Shown here one piece after another: positions 9,604-21,536 of a DNA stretch of 64,000 nt. Both the position numbers and the translations under genes were made by a program. How positions within the stretch are numbered: the first letter of the stretch is position 1; the number at the start of each line of letters is the position of its first letter. Source of the stretch: Betaproteobacteria bacterium (GTDB lineage: Bacteria; Pseudomonadota; Gammaproteobacteria; Burkholderiales; Eutrophovitaceae); assembly GCA_020354125.1 (NCBI GenBank), contig CP070643.1, positions 2,478,488 through 2,542,487 on the forward strand. Direction: 5' to 3'. Below the pieces are notes generated by a model, which made no database searches, had not been told where the DNA came from, and saw only the letters and a program-made list of their open reading frames with translations.

Positions 9604-9834
9604 TCAGGTCTTTGACTCTTCTTTTACTTCGCCTTCGATGGTTTCACCTTTTGCAGCGTCTGTTTCAATCTTCGCCGTAGCCGTAGTCTCGTCGTCATCG
9701 GTTTTCACGCCTTCCTTGAAGCCCTTGACCGCTTTGCCAAGGTCAGAACCAAGGTTTCCCAGTTTCTTGGTGCCAAAAACAAGCACAACCACCACCAAGA
9801 CGATTAACCAGTGCCAAATACTGAATGTTCCCAT
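9604..9834 (-). CDS. tatA: Sec-independent protein translocase subunit TatA
   Basis: Pore-forming component of the twin-arginine translocase, 76 residues. A short transmembrane helix (about 6-20) is followed by [23 protein letters not shown], the hinge and amphipathic helix of the family, then an acidic tail. It follows the HIT gene by 23 bases and precedes tatB. Confidence 0.96.
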   Translation of the reverse strand: MGTFSIWHWLIVLVVVVLVFGTKKLGNLGSDLGKAVKGFKEGVKTDDDETTATAKIETDAAKGETIEGEVKEESKT

Positions 9835-9857
9835 TTGCTTCGCCTCTGAAAGTTCAC

Positions 9858-10217
9858 TTACTTCGACTTGTGGATCATCCCCGGTAGCGGCTTGTCACCG
9901 CCAAGGATATGAACGTGGAGATGATAGACATCCTGTCGTCCTACCCGACCGGTATTGACGACCGTCCGGAACCCGTCCGTCGACCCTTGTTCTCTCGCCA
10001 GCCGGCCGGTCATCACCATAATACGCCCGAGCACGTCACGATCTTCCTCCTCCGCTTCGCCAAGCGACGCTATGTGCTTTTTCGGGATGATCATGAAATG
10101 CACCGGCGCAGCCGGATTAATATCATGAAAGGCGAGAATCTGATCGTCTTCATACACCTTGCGGCTCGGAATCTCGCCCCGAACGATCTTGCAAAAGATA
10201 CAGTCTTGTTCGCTCAC
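9858..10217 (-). CDS. HIT-family nucleotide-binding protein (HinT-like)
   Basis: Histidine-triad hydrolase of nucleoside phosphoramidates or dinucleotides. The active-site motif HLHVHIL is near the C-terminus, and an N-terminal CxxC (DCIFCKI) may bind zinc. GTG 10217 is chosen because it gives the family N-terminus [10 protein letters not shown] and follows AGGG by about 9 bases; the frame remains open to a GTG at 10250. It lies between hisE and tatA, its usual place in this proteobacterial block. About 119 residues. Confidence 0.9.
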   Translation of the reverse strand: MSEQDCIFCKIVRGEIPSRKVYEDDQILAFHDINPAAPVHFMIIPKKHIASLGEAEEEDRDVLGRIMVMTGRLAREQGSTDGFRTVVNTGRVGRQDVYHLHVHILGGDKPLPGMIHKSK

Positions 10218-10271
10218 GCTTACCAACCCTGGAAAAGCCTGAGCAAACACCTTCAGGCATAAGAATGAGGT

Positions 10272-10601
10272 CTAGTCGGGCAAGCGCCGGCTTTTCTTTT
10301 CCTCAATACCCGATATGCCTTCGCGGCGGCACAACTCCTCCAGTACATCGTCCGGGCTCAACCCGTGATACGAAAGCATCACCAGGCAATGAAACCATAG
10401 GTCCGCCGTTTCACGTACCAGATGCAGTTTATCACCGTCTTTGGCGGCCAGTAGTGTCTCGGCGAATTCTTCGGCGACCTTCTTCAGAATGGCGTCCTGC
10501 CCCTTGTCGAACAGGCTTGCGACGTATGAACTACCGACATCCGCGCTGCGTCGCTCCTCTATCACCTCGGCCAGCCGTTGCAGGATGCTGGTATCGGTCA
10601 T
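10272..10601 (-). CDS. hisE: Phosphoribosyl-ATP pyrophosphatase
   Basis: Second step of histidine synthesis: removes pyrophosphate from phosphoribosyl-ATP. All-alpha NTP pyrophosphohydrolase of 109 residues with the acidic metal-binding helices [14 protein letters not shown] and [15 protein letters not shown]. It is separate from hisI, unlike the fused enterobacterial HisIE, and overlaps hisI by four bases (ATGA), implying translational coupling. Confidence 0.96.
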   Translation of the reverse strand: MTDTSILQRLAEVIEERRSADVGSSYVASLFDKGQDAILKKVAEEFAETLLAAKDGDKLHLVRETADLWFHCLVMLSYHGLSPDDVLEELCRREGISGIEEKKSRRLPD

Positions 10602-10990
10602 GACTTTCCGTAAATCTCATCAGGTTCGACCAGGACCGGCTGCGTGACAACCCAGTTGCCCGCTTCCAATTTCCTGAAAAAACAATTCGCCCGCCCGGTA
10701 TGGCAGGCGATTCCTCCAGCCTGATCGACTTTGAGCAGAACCACATCTCCATCACAATCAAGCCGGACTTCTTTGACAGTCTGAACGTGTCCGGATTCCT
10801 CGCCTTTTCGCCAAAGACGCGATCGTGACCGCGACCAATAGACTGCGCGAGCGCTCCGAACTGTCTCGCTGAGCGCGTCACGATTCATCCACGCCACCAT
10901 CAGCACGTCTCCGCTGCTCGCGTCCTGCGCTATGGCAGGCACTAATCCATTCTCGTCCCACTGAACTTCGTCAAGCCAGGCCGTACTCAT
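10598..10990 (-). CDS. hisI: Phosphoribosyl-AMP cyclohydrolase
   Basis: Third step of histidine synthesis: opens the adenine ring of PR-AMP. The 130-residue zinc enzyme has [18 protein letters not shown], the metal-binding DCDGD, and the cysteines in [10 protein letters not shown]. It overlaps hisF and hisE by four bases on each side, so the three are tightly coupled. Confidence 0.97.
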   Translation of the reverse strand: MSTAWLDEVQWDENGLVPAIAQDASSGDVLMVAWMNRDALSETVRSARAVYWSRSRSRLWRKGEESGHVQTVKEVRLDCDGDVVLLKVDQAGGIACHTGRANCFFRKLEAGNWVVTQPVLVEPDEIYGKS

Positions 10991-11757
10991 GTCCGCACCT
11001 CGATACCCGAATCCGCAAGCCGCTTCTTGACGTCGGCAACCGTCAATTCACCATAGTGGAAGACACTCGCTGCGAGGAGCGCATCGGCACCCCCCTTGGC
11101 AACGCCATCGACAAAGTCCTCAACATCACCGACGCCACCGCTGGCAATGATTGGCACATCGAGCGCATCGGAGAACGCCCGCGTGAGTTCGAGGTCGAAT
11201 CCTTCCTTGGTGCCATCCCGGTCCATACTGGTTAACAGGATTTCGCCAGCGCCCGCCTGCTGCATGCGCCGGCCCCATTCGAGCGCATCAATACCGGTCG
11301 ATTTGCGACCGCCATGGGTAAACACTTCCCAACGCATTGGTGACGAACCTGCCACGCGACGCGCGTCCACCGCCACGACAATGCACTGCGAGCCGAAACG
11401 CGCCGCCGCCTCTTCAACGAGCTTCGGGTTGAGAACAGCCGCCGTATTAATGCTGACTTTGTCGGCTCCGGCATTGAGCAGGCTGCGCACGTCATCGATC
11501 GAGCGAACACCGCCGCCGACCGTAAGAGGAATAAACACCTGCGCTGCGACATCCTCGATAACGTGAACGATCAAGCCGCGCTCATCACTGCTGGCAGTGA
11601 TGTCGAGAAAACACAATTCGTCTGCGCCTTGCTGGTCGTAACGTCTGGCGATCTCGACCGGATCTCCGGCATCACGTAATCCGACGAAATTGATGCCCTT
11701 GACGACCCGCCCCCCGGTAACATCGAGACACGGGATGACACGTTTGGAAAGTCCCAT
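10987..11757 (-). CDS. hisF: Imidazole glycerol phosphate synthase, cyclase subunit
   Basis: TIM-barrel subunit that joins PRFAR and ammonia to give imidazole glycerol phosphate and AICAR. The 256 residues include the N-terminal RVIPCLDV with catalytic Asp, the second catalytic Asp in VVAVDAR, and phosphate-binding loops GGGVRS and ASGGVG. It works as a heterodimer with HisH, which supplies ammonia. It is 37 bases downstream of hisA and overlaps hisI. Confidence 0.98.
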   Translation of the reverse strand: MGLSKRVIPCLDVTGGRVVKGINFVGLRDAGDPVEIARRYDQQGADELCFLDITASSDERGLIVHVIEDVAAQVFIPLTVGGGVRSIDDVRSLLNAGADKVSINTAAVLNPKLVEEAAARFGSQCIVVAVDARRVAGSSPMRWEVFTHGGRKSTGIDALEWGRRMQQAGAGEILLTSMDRDGTKEGFDLELTRAFSDALDVPIIASGGVGDVEDFVDGVAKGGADALLAASVFHYGELTVADVKKRLADSGIEVRT

Positions 11758-11794
11758 GCCCTTAACCTATCCCACTATGGTTCGCGCGCGGGCC

Positions 11795-12562
11795 TTATTC
11801 GTCAGCTTGCCCATCGCCTGCCTGCTGCCCGGATTTATTGGCCAGCTTCTGTGCCGAGGAGAAATCGAGCTTACCTTCGTAAATTGCGCGTCCGGTGATC
11901 GCGCCCATAACACCCTCTTCCTCAATCTCACACAGTGTCTCAATGTCCTTCAGCGAGTTGATGCCGCCGCTGGCGATAACCGGGATCGTCAGCGCCCGCG
12001 CCAGTTCGACGGTTGCCTCGATGTTAAAACCCGTCATCATGCCGTCACGCCCGATGTCCGTATAGATCACCGCTTCGATGCCATAGTCCTGAAACTTTTG
12101 CGCCAGATCGATGACGTCGTGCCCGGTCATCTTTGACCAACCCTCAACGGCAACCTTTCCGTCCCGCGCATCCAAAGCAACAATCACGTGACCGGGGAAC
12201 GCGTAACAGGCGTCATGCAGGAAACCGGGTGTTTTAACCGCGGCCGTGCCGACCACAATGTACGACACGCCATCGTCCAGATAGCGCTCAATGATATCCA
12301 GGTCGCGAATGCCACCACCGAGCTGAATCGGGATGTCATCCCCGATAGCAGCGACCACCGCCTTGATCGCCTCCTCGTTCCTCGGCTTACCGGCAAAGGC
12401 GCCGTTGAGGTCTACAAGATGCAGACGCTGTGCACCCTGCTTCACCCAATGACTGGCCATGGCAGCAGGATCTTCCGAGAATACAGTCGCCTCGTTCATG
12501 TCGCCCTGCTTGAGGCGAACGCAGTGTCCATCCTTCAGGTCGATAGCGGGAATGATTAACAT
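11795..12562 (-). CDS. hisA: ProFAR isomerase
   Basis: Amadori-rearrangement isomerase of histidine synthesis. The 255-residue TIM barrel is homologous to HisF, with N-terminal [15 protein letters not shown] and phosphate loops GGGIRD and ASGGINS; the catalytic Asp pair is in AIDL and YTDIGRDG. The C-terminus carries a short extra polar tail. Order hisH-hisA-hisF is conserved. Confidence 0.97.
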   Translation of the reverse strand: MLIIPAIDLKDGHCVRLKQGDMNEATVFSEDPAAMASHWVKQGAQRLHLVDLNGAFAGKPRNEEAIKAVVAAIGDDIPIQLGGGIRDLDIIERYLDDGVSYIVVGTAAVKTPGFLHDACYAFPGHVIVALDARDGKVAVEGWSKMTGHDVIDLAQKFQDYGIEAVIYTDIGRDGMMTGFNIEATVELARALTIPVIASGGINSLKDIETLCEIEEEGVMGAITGRAIYEGKLDFSSAQKLANKSGQQAGDGQADE

Positions 12563-12656
12563 GATCAGGAGTATGTCTACGTACTGTTACTAATGAAGAC
12601 CGGGATCTCGTGATGAAGAGACATGGTGCCCGCCACGTTCCCGGCGCAGCGTGAAC

Positions 12657-13340
12657 TCAGACGTTAGCCGTTCCGAATGCTTTATCCTTCGAAATATCCG
12701 AAGAGCCGTCCCAGCGCACAAAATTCGACAACAACTTGAGACCGGCGGATTGGCTCTTTTCCGGGTGAAACTGCACGGCAAAAATGTTATTGCGTGTCAC
12801 CGCACTCGTAAAGGCGAACGGATAGTGCGTCGTCCCCGCTACCAGCTCGGGATCAGCAACGTCCACGTAGAAGCTGTGCACGAAATAAAACCGGCTGCCG
12901 TCCTCAATGCCCTGCCACATCGCATGTGGCCGATTCTGGAACACCTGGTTCCAACCCATATGCGGCACCTTGAGTTTATTGCCTGACTCGTCGCGCATAC
13001 GCTCCGGGGGGAAACGCTTCACGCGCCCCGGCAGCAAGCCCAGACCATGGATGTCGCCTTCCTCGCTATGATCGAAGAGCATCTGCAGCCCGATGCATAA
13101 GCCGAGGAATGGCTTTTCCTGTGACGCGACGATAATGGGCTCTCTTAGACCACGCGCGTCGAGCTCACGCATGCAGTCCGGCATCGCTCCCTGGCCAGGA
13201 AACACAATCCGGTCGGCGTCAGCGATGTCCCGGCCATCACTGGTAACGACGACGCTGCACTCAGGCGCAACGTGCTCCAGCGCCTTCGCTACGGAACGAA
13301 GATTACCCATGCCATAGTCGACTACTGCGATCGTGGCCAT
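12657..13340 (-). CDS. hisH: Imidazole glycerol phosphate synthase, glutaminase subunit
   Basis: Class I glutamine amidotransferase that feeds ammonia to HisF. The catalytic cysteine is C82 in GLCIGLQ, completed by H192 and E194 in FHPEKSQ. The 227 residues exceed the usual 210 or so by a polar C-terminal tail after the last domain helix. It follows hisB by 22 bases; 94 bases without a gene separate it from hisA. Confidence 0.97.
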   Translation of the reverse strand: MATIAVVDYGMGNLRSVAKALEHVAPECSVVVTSDGRDIADADRIVFPGQGAMPDCMRELDARGLREPIIVASQEKPFLGLCIGLQMLFDHSEEGDIHGLGLLPGRVKRFPPERMRDESGNKLKVPHMGWNQVFQNRPHAMWQGIEDGSRFYFVHSFYVDVADPELVAGTTHYPFAFTSAVTRNNIFAVQFHPEKSQSAGLKLLSNFVRWDGSSDISKDKAFGTANV

Positions 13341-13362
13341 AAACGCAATGACTTGAACGCCT

Positions 13363-13950
13363 CTACAGACTGCCCTTGGTCGAAGGCAATGCCTGGCTCG
13401 CGCGCGGGTCCAACTCCGTCGCCGCGCGCAACGCCCGGCCGAAAGCCTTGAATATGGTTTCGGCCTGATGATGCGCGTTATCTCCAGTTAGGTTGTCCAG
13501 GTGTACCGTGATTTGCGCATGATTTACGAAACCCTGGAAGAACTCGTGAATCAGGTCAACATCGAATTCGCCAATCATGGCACGAACATAGTCAACCCGA
13601 TACGCCAGCCCGGGACGACCGGACAGATCAATCACCGCTCGCGAAAGCGCTTCATCCAACGGCACGTAAGCGTGGCCATAGCGCCGCACACCTTTCTTGT
13701 CGCCGACAGCTTTCGCAAATGCCTGCCCGAAGGTGATGCCAACGTCCTCCACCGTATGGTGCGCATCGATATGCAAGTCACCCTTGGCCTCGACATTCAG
13801 GTCGATCAAGCCATGTCGTGCAACCTGGTCAAGCATGTGATCGAAGAATCCGATCCCGGTTGATAGGCTGGACTGCCCGCCGCCATCGAGGTCGAGTTCG
13901 ACCTTGATCTGCGTCTCGAGCGTATTACGAGTGACCGTTGCCTTGCGCAT
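13363..13950 (-). CDS. hisB: Imidazoleglycerol-phosphate dehydratase
   Basis: Manganese-dependent dehydratase of histidine synthesis. It is monofunctional here (195 residues): the histidinol-phosphatase domain fused to enterobacterial HisB is absent, and no separate phosphatase gene is in the window. Metal-binding motifs are [23 protein letters not shown] and NAHHQAE. ATG 13950 is preferred over an in-frame TTG at 13968. The 148 bases between it and hisC hold no recognisable signal. Confidence 0.97.
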   Translation of the reverse strand: MRKATVTRNTLETQIKVELDLDGGGQSSLSTGIGFFDHMLDQVARHGLIDLNVEAKGDLHIDAHHTVEDVGITFGQAFAKAVGDKKGVRRYGHAYVPLDEALSRAVIDLSGRPGLAYRVDYVRAMIGEFDVDLIHEFFQGFVNHAQITVHLDNLTGDNAHHQAETIFKAFGRALRAATELDPRASQALPSTKGSL

Positions 13951-14098
13951 TGCGAGTGAATTCTTCAACTAAGTGCAATCGTAACCCAAATCATGACTGC
14001 CGGCGCGACAGGTTCGGTTGCAGCACGTAGGTGCAAGTCAATCGGATCAGGGTTAATCGGGTGCGAACGATCCGGTTGCAATTCAAGCGGGTTGATAC

Positions 14099-15160
14099 TT
14101 AATTGAGCACGGCGCGTAACGCGGCGAGCAACGCATCGCATTGCACATCCGCGCCGACCGTGATCCGCAAGTAGGCTGCGACCCGCGGTGGATTGCGGAA
14201 GTGACGAACAATCACGCCACGCTCGCGAAGGCTCGTCGCTATGTCAGTGGCTTCCCGCGCGTTATGACGAGTCAATACAAAATTCGCCGCCGAAGGCAGC
14301 ACTTCGAATCCCAGGTCGCGTAACCCCGCGACCAGTCGGCTGCGACTATCAATGATCTTGCGACAGCTGTTGGCGACATGGTCGACATCTTCGATCCCGG
14401 CAATCGCCGCTTTCTGGGCGAGCCGGTCGAGCGGATAGGAATTGAAGCTGTCCTTGACGCGGTCAAGGGCGGCGATCAGGTCTGGATGACCGATTGCGTA
14501 ACCGACGCGAAGACCTGCCAGCGAATGCGATTTCGACAGTGTGCGCGTGACCAGCAACTGCGGATAGTGAGGCACCAACGGCACCACCGATTCGCAACCG
14601 AAGTCGACGTAGGCTTCATCGATCACCACCACTGAATCCTTATTTGCCTCGAGCAGCCGCTTTATGTTTGACACCTCGAGCGCAAGCCCGGTTGGCGCGT
14701 TGGGGTTGGGGAAGACGATCCCGCCGTTCTGCCGCATGTAGTCATCGATGTCTATTTCGAACCGGGCGTTGAGCGCAATCTGTTCATATGTCGTACCGAA
14801 CAAGCGACAGTACACGGGATAGAAACTGTAGGTGATGTCGGGGAATAGTACCGGATCACGGTGTGTTAGAAGCGCCCGAAACGTGTGCGCCAACACTTCA
14901 TCCGAGCCATTACCGACAAATACGTTGGCCGCCGTGACGCCGTTGTGCTGTGCTATCGCCGCGCGCAACTCGGAACTCACAGGATCGGGATACAAGCGCA
15001 ACGAGTCATTGATATGGCTGCGCAGCACTTCTAGCACCCGCGGGCTCGGGCCGTAGGGATTTTCGTTGGTGTTCAGTTTGACGACGTCGGCACCCTCGGC
15101 CTGCTCCCCGGGCACATATGGGGTCAGCCCATGAACGACATCGCTCCAGAATCGGCTCAT
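14099..15160 (-). CDS. hisC: Histidinol-phosphate aminotransferase
   Basis: PLP-dependent class II aminotransferase converting imidazole acetol phosphate to histidinol phosphate. The 353 residues show [11 protein letters not shown] at the N-terminus, the PLP ring contact IDEAYVDF, and the Schiff-base lysine K210 in [14 protein letters not shown]. It lies 18 bases after hisD within the operon. Confidence 0.96.
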   Translation of the reverse strand: MSRFWSDVVHGLTPYVPGEQAEGADVVKLNTNENPYGPSPRVLEVLRSHINDSLRLYPDPVSSELRAAIAQHNGVTAANVFVGNGSDEVLAHTFRALLTHRDPVLFPDITYSFYPVYCRLFGTTYEQIALNARFEIDIDDYMRQNGGIVFPNPNAPTGLALEVSNIKRLLEANKDSVVVIDEAYVDFGCESVVPLVPHYPQLLVTRTLSKSHSLAGLRVGYAIGHPDLIAALDRVKDSFNSYPLDRLAQKAAIAGIEDVDHVANSCRKIIDSRSRLVAGLRDLGFEVLPSAANFVLTRHNAREATDIATSLRERGVIVRHFRNPPRVAAYLRITVGADVQCDALLAALRAVLN

Positions 15161-15178
15161 ATCATTAATGCAGCCATT

Positions 15179-16504
15179 TCAATAACGCATGCGTGCGGCT
15201 TGCGCATGCGCGGGCAGCCCTTCGCCTTCGGCCAATTCGGCGGCGATGGGGCCCAAGCTCGCAGCGCCGTCAGCAGACACGGATATGAGGCTGGTGCGCT
15301 TTTGAAAGTCGTAAACCCCCAACGGCGATGAAAATCGCGCGGTGCGCGCCGTCGGCAAAACATGATTCGGACCAGCGCAGTAATCGCCGAGCGACTCGGA
15401 CGCATAGCGGCCAAGAAAAACTGCGCCAGCGTGACGAATGCGATTGAGCAAGGCCTGCGGATCTTCGACAGACAACTCCAGATGTTCGGGCGCGATCTGA
15501 TTCGCAACGTCGCATGCCTCATCGAGACTGGAAACATGTATCAGCGCGCCACGATCGCGCAGGGAAACCTCGATCACCTGCCGACGTCGCATGCCAGCCA
15601 ACTGGCGCCCGATACTCGCTGCGACCCGATCAAGGAAACCGGCATCCGGACTGAGCAGGATAGCCTGCGCCATTTCGTCATGTTCGGCCTGTGAAAACAG
15701 ATCCATGACAACCCAGTCGGGGTCGGTCGCGCCGTCGCAGATCACCAGGATTTCGGAGGGGCCCGCCACCATATCGATGCCGACCACGCCGAACACGCGA
15801 CGCTTGGCCGCTGCGACGTAGGCGTTGCCAGGCCCAACAATCTTGTCAACCTGCGGAATGCTTTCCGTACCGTAAGCCAGTGCAGCCACTGCCTGCGCTC
15901 CACCGACCGTAAAAACACGGTCGACCCCGGCAATATGCGCAGCCGCCAGCACCAGATCATTGCGGTGCCCGCCCGGCGTCGGAACAACCATGATCACCTC
16001 GCCAACACCGGCAACCTTGGCCGGGATCGTGTTCATCAATACCGTCGACGGGTACGCCGCCTTGCCGCCGGGTACGTACACGCCGACACGATCGAGCGCG
16101 GTGACTTTCTGTCCCAACCGGGTGCCATCCGCTTCGGTGAAGCTCCATGACTCAGCACGTTGTTTCTCGTGATACGCGCGGATGCGCGAAGCAGCGGTTT
16201 GCAGCGCGTCGCGCTGTTTCTGTGGCAAGTTGGCGAACGCCACGCCCAGTTGTTCAGTCGGCAAGGTCAAATCATCGACCGTGTCGGCGGTAAGCTTGTC
16301 GAAGCGGCCGGTGTAATCAAGCAGCGCTTGGTCACCATTCTTTCTCACCGCAGCCAGGATCTCCGTCACCGCGGATTCAACGTCCTCGTCTTGCGTCGCC
16401 TCGAACGCCAGCAAACCGCGAAGCCGCTCGGCGAAATCGGCATCGCTGGTAGAAAGCCTGTTGACGATGCTCACCGCTTCGCCGCTCATTCCTTCACCAG
16501 TCAT
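15179..16504 (-). CDS. hisD: Histidinol dehydrogenase
   Basis: Last enzyme of histidine synthesis: two successive NAD-dependent oxidations of histidinol. The 441-residue protein has the zinc-site stretch [14 protein letters not shown], the catalytic region [10 protein letters not shown] and the conserved AGPSEILV and GPNHVLPT. The start at 16504 overlaps the hisG stop by four bases (ATGA); an internal ATG five codons later is possible but has poor spacing to a ribosome site. Confidence 0.97.
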   Translation of the reverse strand: MTGEGMSGEAVSIVNRLSTSDADFAERLRGLLAFEATQDEDVESAVTEILAAVRKNGDQALLDYTGRFDKLTADTVDDLTLPTEQLGVAFANLPQKQRDALQTAASRIRAYHEKQRAESWSFTEADGTRLGQKVTALDRVGVYVPGGKAAYPSTVLMNTIPAKVAGVGEVIMVVPTPGGHRNDLVLAAAHIAGVDRVFTVGGAQAVAALAYGTESIPQVDKIVGPGNAYVAAAKRRVFGVVGIDMVAGPSEILVICDGATDPDWVVMDLFSQAEHDEMAQAILLSPDAGFLDRVAASIGRQLAGMRRRQVIEVSLRDRGALIHVSSLDEACDVANQIAPEHLELSVEDPQALLNRIRHAGAVFLGRYASESLGDYCAGPNHVLPTARTARFSSPLGVYDFQKRTSLISVSADGAASLGPIAAELAEGEGLPAHAQAARMRY

Positions 16505-17166
16505 TTCTTCGACCTGGCGACAGCCGCTGAGAACGCGCCAATCATCGGCTGAACGCTGTTGCGCTTGAGCTTCAGCGCAGCCTGATTCACGATCAGCCGC
16601 GAACTGATCGGCATGATTTCCTCGACCGGGCGTAAGTTGTTGGCTTTAAGTGTGTTGCCACTCGATACCAGGTCGACAATCGCTTCGGCCAATCCTGCCA
16701 ACGGCGCAAGTTCCATCGATCCATACAGCTTGATCAAATCGACGTGTACGCCCTTCGCCCCGAAGTGTTCGCGCGCCGTCTTGACGTACTTTGTGGCAAC
16801 ACGTAGCCGCGCCCCTTGTCGCACCGCTGATTCGTAATCGAACTCGTTGGGCACTGCCACCATCATGCGACAGCGCGCAATGCGTAAATCCAACGGCTGA
16901 TACAAGCCGTCCCCGCCGTGCTCGAGGAGGACGTCCTTGCCAGCGATTCCCATGTCAGCCGCTCCGTACTGCACATAGGTGGGTACGTCGGAAGCACGCA
17001 CGATAATGATCTTCACGTCAGCGCGATTGGTGGCAATAACCAGTTTGCGGGATTTTTCCGGATCGTCGGCCGGTTTGATTCCCGCAGCCTTGAGCAGCGG
17101 CAGCGTCTCATCGAATATCCGCCCTTTTGACAACGCCAACGTAATGACGCCCGTATCGCCTACCAA
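16501..17166 (-). CDS. hisG: ATP phosphoribosyltransferase, short form (HisG-S)
   Basis: First, committed step of histidine synthesis. About 221 residues: the catalytic two-domain core ([10 protein letters not shown], the PRPP loop near [20 protein letters not shown]) without the C-terminal regulatory domain of long HisG. Short HisG acts in a complex with HisZ, which must lie elsewhere. The start is unusual. No ATG fits the family N-terminus; TTG 17166 has CAGGAA 7 bases upstream and starts a few residues before the conserved core. Longer in-frame starts (ATG 17256, another at 17352) would add unrelated sequence, the latter overlapping murA. Confidence 0.92.
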   Translation of the reverse strand: MVGDTGVITLALSKGRIFDETLPLLKAAGIKPADDPEKSRKLVIATNRADVKIIIVRASDVPTYVQYGAADMGIAGKDVLLEHGGDGLYQPLDLRIARCRMMVAVPNEFDYESAVRQGARLRVATKYVKTAREHFGAKGVHVDLIKLYGSMELAPLAGLAEAIVDLVSSGNTLKANNLRPVEEIMPISSRLIVNQAALKLKRNSVQPMIGAFSAAVARSKK

Positions 17167-17297
17167 AACACAGTTCCTGTTTTTCGATCCGTTACCAAAA
17201 CAATGACCCCCAACCACCTCCGCATGCGGTCGGTTCTGATGCACCTCGCGCCCCATGATCCGCGACACGCAACGACCGGGCCTTACACGTAACCGCG

Positions 17298-18566
<1,269 letters not shown>

Positions 18567-18803
18567 CTACTGTTCGGCCCACTGCTCCGGGGTGAGTGTA
18601 CGCATGGAGAGGGCGTGAATTTCCTCGCGCATGCGGTCGCCAAGCGCCCGATAGACAATCTGATGCTGTTGGACGCGATTCTTGTCGCGAAACTCCGGAC
18701 TGACGATAACGGCCTCGAAATGCTGGCCGTCCCCAACCACTTCAACGTGATCGCAAGCGAGGCTTTCCTTGATATACGACTTGACGGTCTCGGGCGTAAG
18801 CAT
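18567..18803 (-). CDS. ibaG: BolA-family protein IbaG
   Basis: Small (78 residues) BolA/YrbA-like protein, expected to pair with a monothiol glutaredoxin in iron-sulfur trafficking or stress response. The family helix and turn are visible in VQQHQIVYRALGDRMREEIHALSMRTLTPEQW, including the conserved H preceding the recognition helix. Its place directly before murA after the mla genes matches ibaG in other proteobacteria. Confidence 0.92.
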   Translation of the reverse strand: MLTPETVKSYIKESLACDHVEVVGDGQHFEAVIVSPEFRDKNRVQQHQIVYRALGDRMREEIHALSMRTLTPEQWAEQ

Positions 18804-18824
18804 ATTTTCGGTAACGGCGTGGCG

Positions 18825-19580
18825 TCAGGCGCGCAGCTTGTAGCCACGTTTAATCAACAGCAAAGTCGCGCATGATAAGGCCAAAAGGGCACCGCCCACA
18901 ATCATCAGGCTGGAATAAGGTGAGGTATCGGAGACGCCGAAGAAGCCATAGCGAAAGCCATCGATCATGTAGAAGAACGGGTTGAACTTCGACACCTGCT
19001 GCCAAACGTCAGGCAAGGAGTGAATCGAATAGAACACGCCCGACAGAAAGGTAAGTGGAATGATGATGAAGTTCTGAAATGCAGCGATCTGATCGAACTT
19101 CTCGGCCCATATGCCGGCGAGCATGCCGAGCGTTCCCAGCATCGCCGAGCCCATGAACGCGAACAGGAATACCCATGCCGGTTGTGCTAACGGGATCGAC
19201 ACGAACGGCGACGTCGCAAGCAGCACCCCGGTAGCAACCAGCAGGCCGCGCACGCAAGACGCCAGTACGTACGCCAGATAGAACTGAAAATGCGTCAGCG
19301 GCGTCAGCAGCACAAACACGATATTGCCGGTGATTTTTGACTGAGCAATGCTCGATGAAGAATTGGCGAAGGAATTTTGCAACAGTGACATCATCGCCAG
19401 GCCGGGAATCAGGAAGCTGCTATAAGCCACCCCAGGGTATACCGACACCCGCCCCGAGAGTACATGCGAGAAGATCAGCAGGTAGAGCATGGCGGTCAGG
19501 ATCGGTGCCAATACCGTCTGGAATGCGACCTTGCGGAAGCGCAGGATTTCCTTGTAGAACAGCGTCAGAAAACCGCCCAC
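18825..19580 (-). CDS. ABC-2 type transporter permease (YadH-like)
   Basis: Inner-membrane half of an ABC exporter with the upstream ATPase. The 251 residues form about six helices with the ABC-2 pattern, including FLIPGLAMMSLLQNSFANSS and FLSGVFYSI-SLP. GTG 19580 follows GGAG by 6 bases and starts one base after the ATPase stop, so the two are coupled. Position between mlaB and ibaG is conserved in proteobacteria. The substrate is unknown. Confidence 0.9.
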   Translation of the reverse strand: MGGFLTLFYKEILRFRKVAFQTVLAPILTAMLYLLIFSHVLSGRVSVYPGVAYSSFLIPGLAMMSLLQNSFANSSSSIAQSKITGNIVFVLLTPLTHFQFYLAYVLASCVRGLLVATGVLLATSPFVSIPLAQPAWVFLFAFMGSAMLGTLGMLAGIWAEKFDQIAAFQNFIIIPLTFLSGVFYSIHSLPDVWQQVSKFNPFFYMIDGFRYGFFGVSDTSPYSSLMIVGGALLALSCATLLLIKRGYKLRA

Positions 19581-19581
19581 A

Positions 19582-20484
19582 CTAGTCTCCGCGCATGATC
19601 GACATGAAGACCTCTTCCAGATCAGGCTGGGTCAGTTCCATGCCGGCGATCTCGCGATGACTCCGGCGCAGCTCGGCGAGCACATCCTCGACCTGGGCGC
19701 AGTCGCGCAATGCCAGCACCCACTCGCCATCGCTCGCAGGAGCGGCAAGCAGCGGCTGCAGCGACTCGGGCAGTGACTCACCTACCATCCGCAAGCGCAG
19801 CTTCAGGGCCGAGAACCGCTTGAGCAATTTCTCGGTTGATTCGAGCACCACCATGCTCCCTTGCTTGAGCATGCCAATACGCGTGCAAAGCGATTCGGCT
19901 TCTTCCAGATAGTGAGTCGTCAGTACGATGGTATGGCCGTCCTTGTTGAGCTGGCGAATGAACTCCCACAGACCCTGACGCAGGTCGACATCGACGCCGG
20001 CGGTTGGCTCATCGAGAATGATCACCGGTGGCTTGTGAACGAGCGCCTGAGCCACCAGTACCCGCCGTTTCATGCCGCCGGACAAGGATCGCATGTTGGC
20101 ATCGGCTTTCGACACGAGGTCCAGCCGCTCGAGGATTTCATCGATCCAGTCATCATTGCGCCGCAAGCCGTAATAGCCCGATTGCAGGCGCAGGGTCTCG
20201 CGGACCGAAAAGAATGGATCGAACACCAGCTCCTGCGGCACCACTCCGAGCGAACGACGCGCTTGCTGATACTGCGCGACGACGTGATGCCCCATGACGC
20301 GCACCGAGCCGGCGTCGGCTCTTGCCAAACCCGCAATAAGACTAATCAAGGTGGTCTTGCCGGCGCCGTTGGGACCTAGCAAGCCGAAGAACTCGCCCTG
20401 TGCCACATCGAGATCAATTCCCGAGAGCGCCTGTACCGCACCATAGGCCTTGCTCACGCCCCGTACTTCAATGGCTGGCAGCAT
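19582..20484 (-). CDS. ABC transporter ATP-binding protein (YadG-like)
   Basis: Cytoplasmic ATPase of the ABC-2 exporter encoded with the next gene. Walker [10 protein letters not shown] (about 36-44), signature LSGGMKRR and Walker B VIILDEPTAGVD are intact. A C-terminal domain of about 80 residues follows, as in drug or polysaccharide exporters. The 300 residues match YadG-type proteins. Lies 86 bases after mlaB. Confidence 0.92.
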   Translation of the reverse strand: MLPAIEVRGVSKAYGAVQALSGIDLDVAQGEFFGLLGPNGAGKTTLISLIAGLARADAGSVRVMGHHVVAQYQQARRSLGVVPQELVFDPFFSVRETLRLQSGYYGLRRNDDWIDEILERLDLVSKADANMRSLSGGMKRRVLVAQALVHKPPVIILDEPTAGVDVDLRQGLWEFIRQLNKDGHTIVLTTHYLEEAESLCTRIGMLKQGSMVVLESTEKLLKRFSALKLRLRMVGESLPESLQPLLAAPASDGEWVLALRDCAQVEDVLAELRRSHREIAGMELTQPDLEEVFMSIMRGD

Positions 20485-20570
20485 GTTGCAATCGATTCGC
20501 TTGTTATCGATTCAATTGGGATTGGTTGATCGCGAACATCTTGGGCGCGACGCCACGGCGTGTGCGCAGC

Positions 20571-20858
20571 CTATTCCGCATCGAGCAAGATCAAGTCTTC
20601 AACGCCATAGAGATTGGTCAGACTCTTGACTGCTTCACCGAGATTGGCAAACCGCACTTCTCCGCCCTTGACCCGCGCTTGGCGCGACCACTCGAGCATG
20701 AGACTCACCGAGGCCGAGTCGATCTCGCTAACTTCGGAAAAATCGATCACGGTCTGTGATCGGCCCAGGTATTGGCCACCGGCCTCAAGCAGCGCAATCG
20801 CATTTTTCAGCGTGACCGGCCCACTGACGTAAAGCCGGCCATCCGCCTCCCGGATCAC
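20571..20858 (-). CDS. mlaB: STAS-domain protein MlaB
   Basis: Cytoplasmic accessory subunit of the MlaFEDB phospholipid transporter. The 95-residue single STAS domain has VIDFSEVSEIDSASVSLM, with the threonine/serine-bearing loop that contacts MlaF. Start is GTG 20858, overlapping the mlaC stop (GTGA). Confidence 0.88.
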   Translation of the reverse strand: MIREADGRLYVSGPVTLKNAIALLEAGGQYLGRSQTVIDFSEVSEIDSASVSLMLEWSRQARVKGGEVRFANLGEAVKSLTNLYGVEDLILLDAE

Positions 20859-21496
20859 TGACTCTTTGCCGCGGCGGACAAGTCCCCCGCATTTTTTTGA
20901 ATCAGGGCGTCGAGTAGGCCTTGAACGCCGCCTCGCTGAATTTCCTGGGAGAAAATGTTTCGGTAATTGATGATCAGACTGGCCCCGCCCATGCGGACAT
21001 CAAACACCTTCCAACCGTCGTCAGTCAGTGCCATGGCGTAATCAACCTCTACCGGCTGCGCGCCACCGGGAAGTCGAATCAAAGTGCTGACGATGGCATC
21101 GGTGGCGTCGCTGCTGGCGCGCAAGGGCCGATACTCAACATAGATCGCGTTATACATTTTGAACGCTGATGCATAGGACCGGATCAGCAGCGTGCGAAAT
21201 TCCCGGATCAGCGCAGTGCGCTGTTCCGGCGTGGCTTGTCGCCAGGGCCGGCCAACCGCTAACCTGGTCATTCTCGGGAAGTCGAAGTGTGGTGCAATTT
21301 TCTGCTCCATGACTTCAGCAATTCTCACCACGTCGCCAGACTGAACCCGATCGTCACTACGGATGATTTTCAGCACCTCTTCTATCGTCTGCCTGACCAA
21401 CACGTCCGGTGGCACCGGTGCTGCCGCTGCTGACGACATTGCCATGCCGAGGACAATCATCATTAGCACGAGGCGTTTCGCTGCATAAGCGATCAT
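20855..21496 (-). CDS. mlaC: Periplasmic phospholipid-binding protein MlaC
   Basis: Soluble shuttle that carries phospholipids between the outer-membrane MlaA complex and the inner-membrane MlaFEDB. The 213 residues begin with a Sec signal peptide (cut expected after about residue 25, AAAA). The mature part has the family pattern FDFPRMTRLAVGRPWR and DGWKVFDVRMGGASLIINYRNIF. No mlaA gene is in the window. Confidence 0.94.
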   Translation of the reverse strand: MIAYAAKRLVLMMIVLGMAMSSAAAAPVPPDVLVRQTIEEVLKIIRSDDRVQSGDVVRIAEVMEQKIAPHFDFPRMTRLAVGRPWRQATPEQRTALIREFRTLLIRSYASAFKMYNAIYVEYRPLRASSDATDAIVSTLIRLPGGAQPVEVDYAMALTDDGWKVFDVRMGGASLIINYRNIFSQEIQRGGVQGLLDALIQKNAGDLSAAAKSQ

Positions 21497-21536
21497 TTTT
21501 GATTCTCCATGTCTAGAGCGCGGGGGCTGACCAGCG

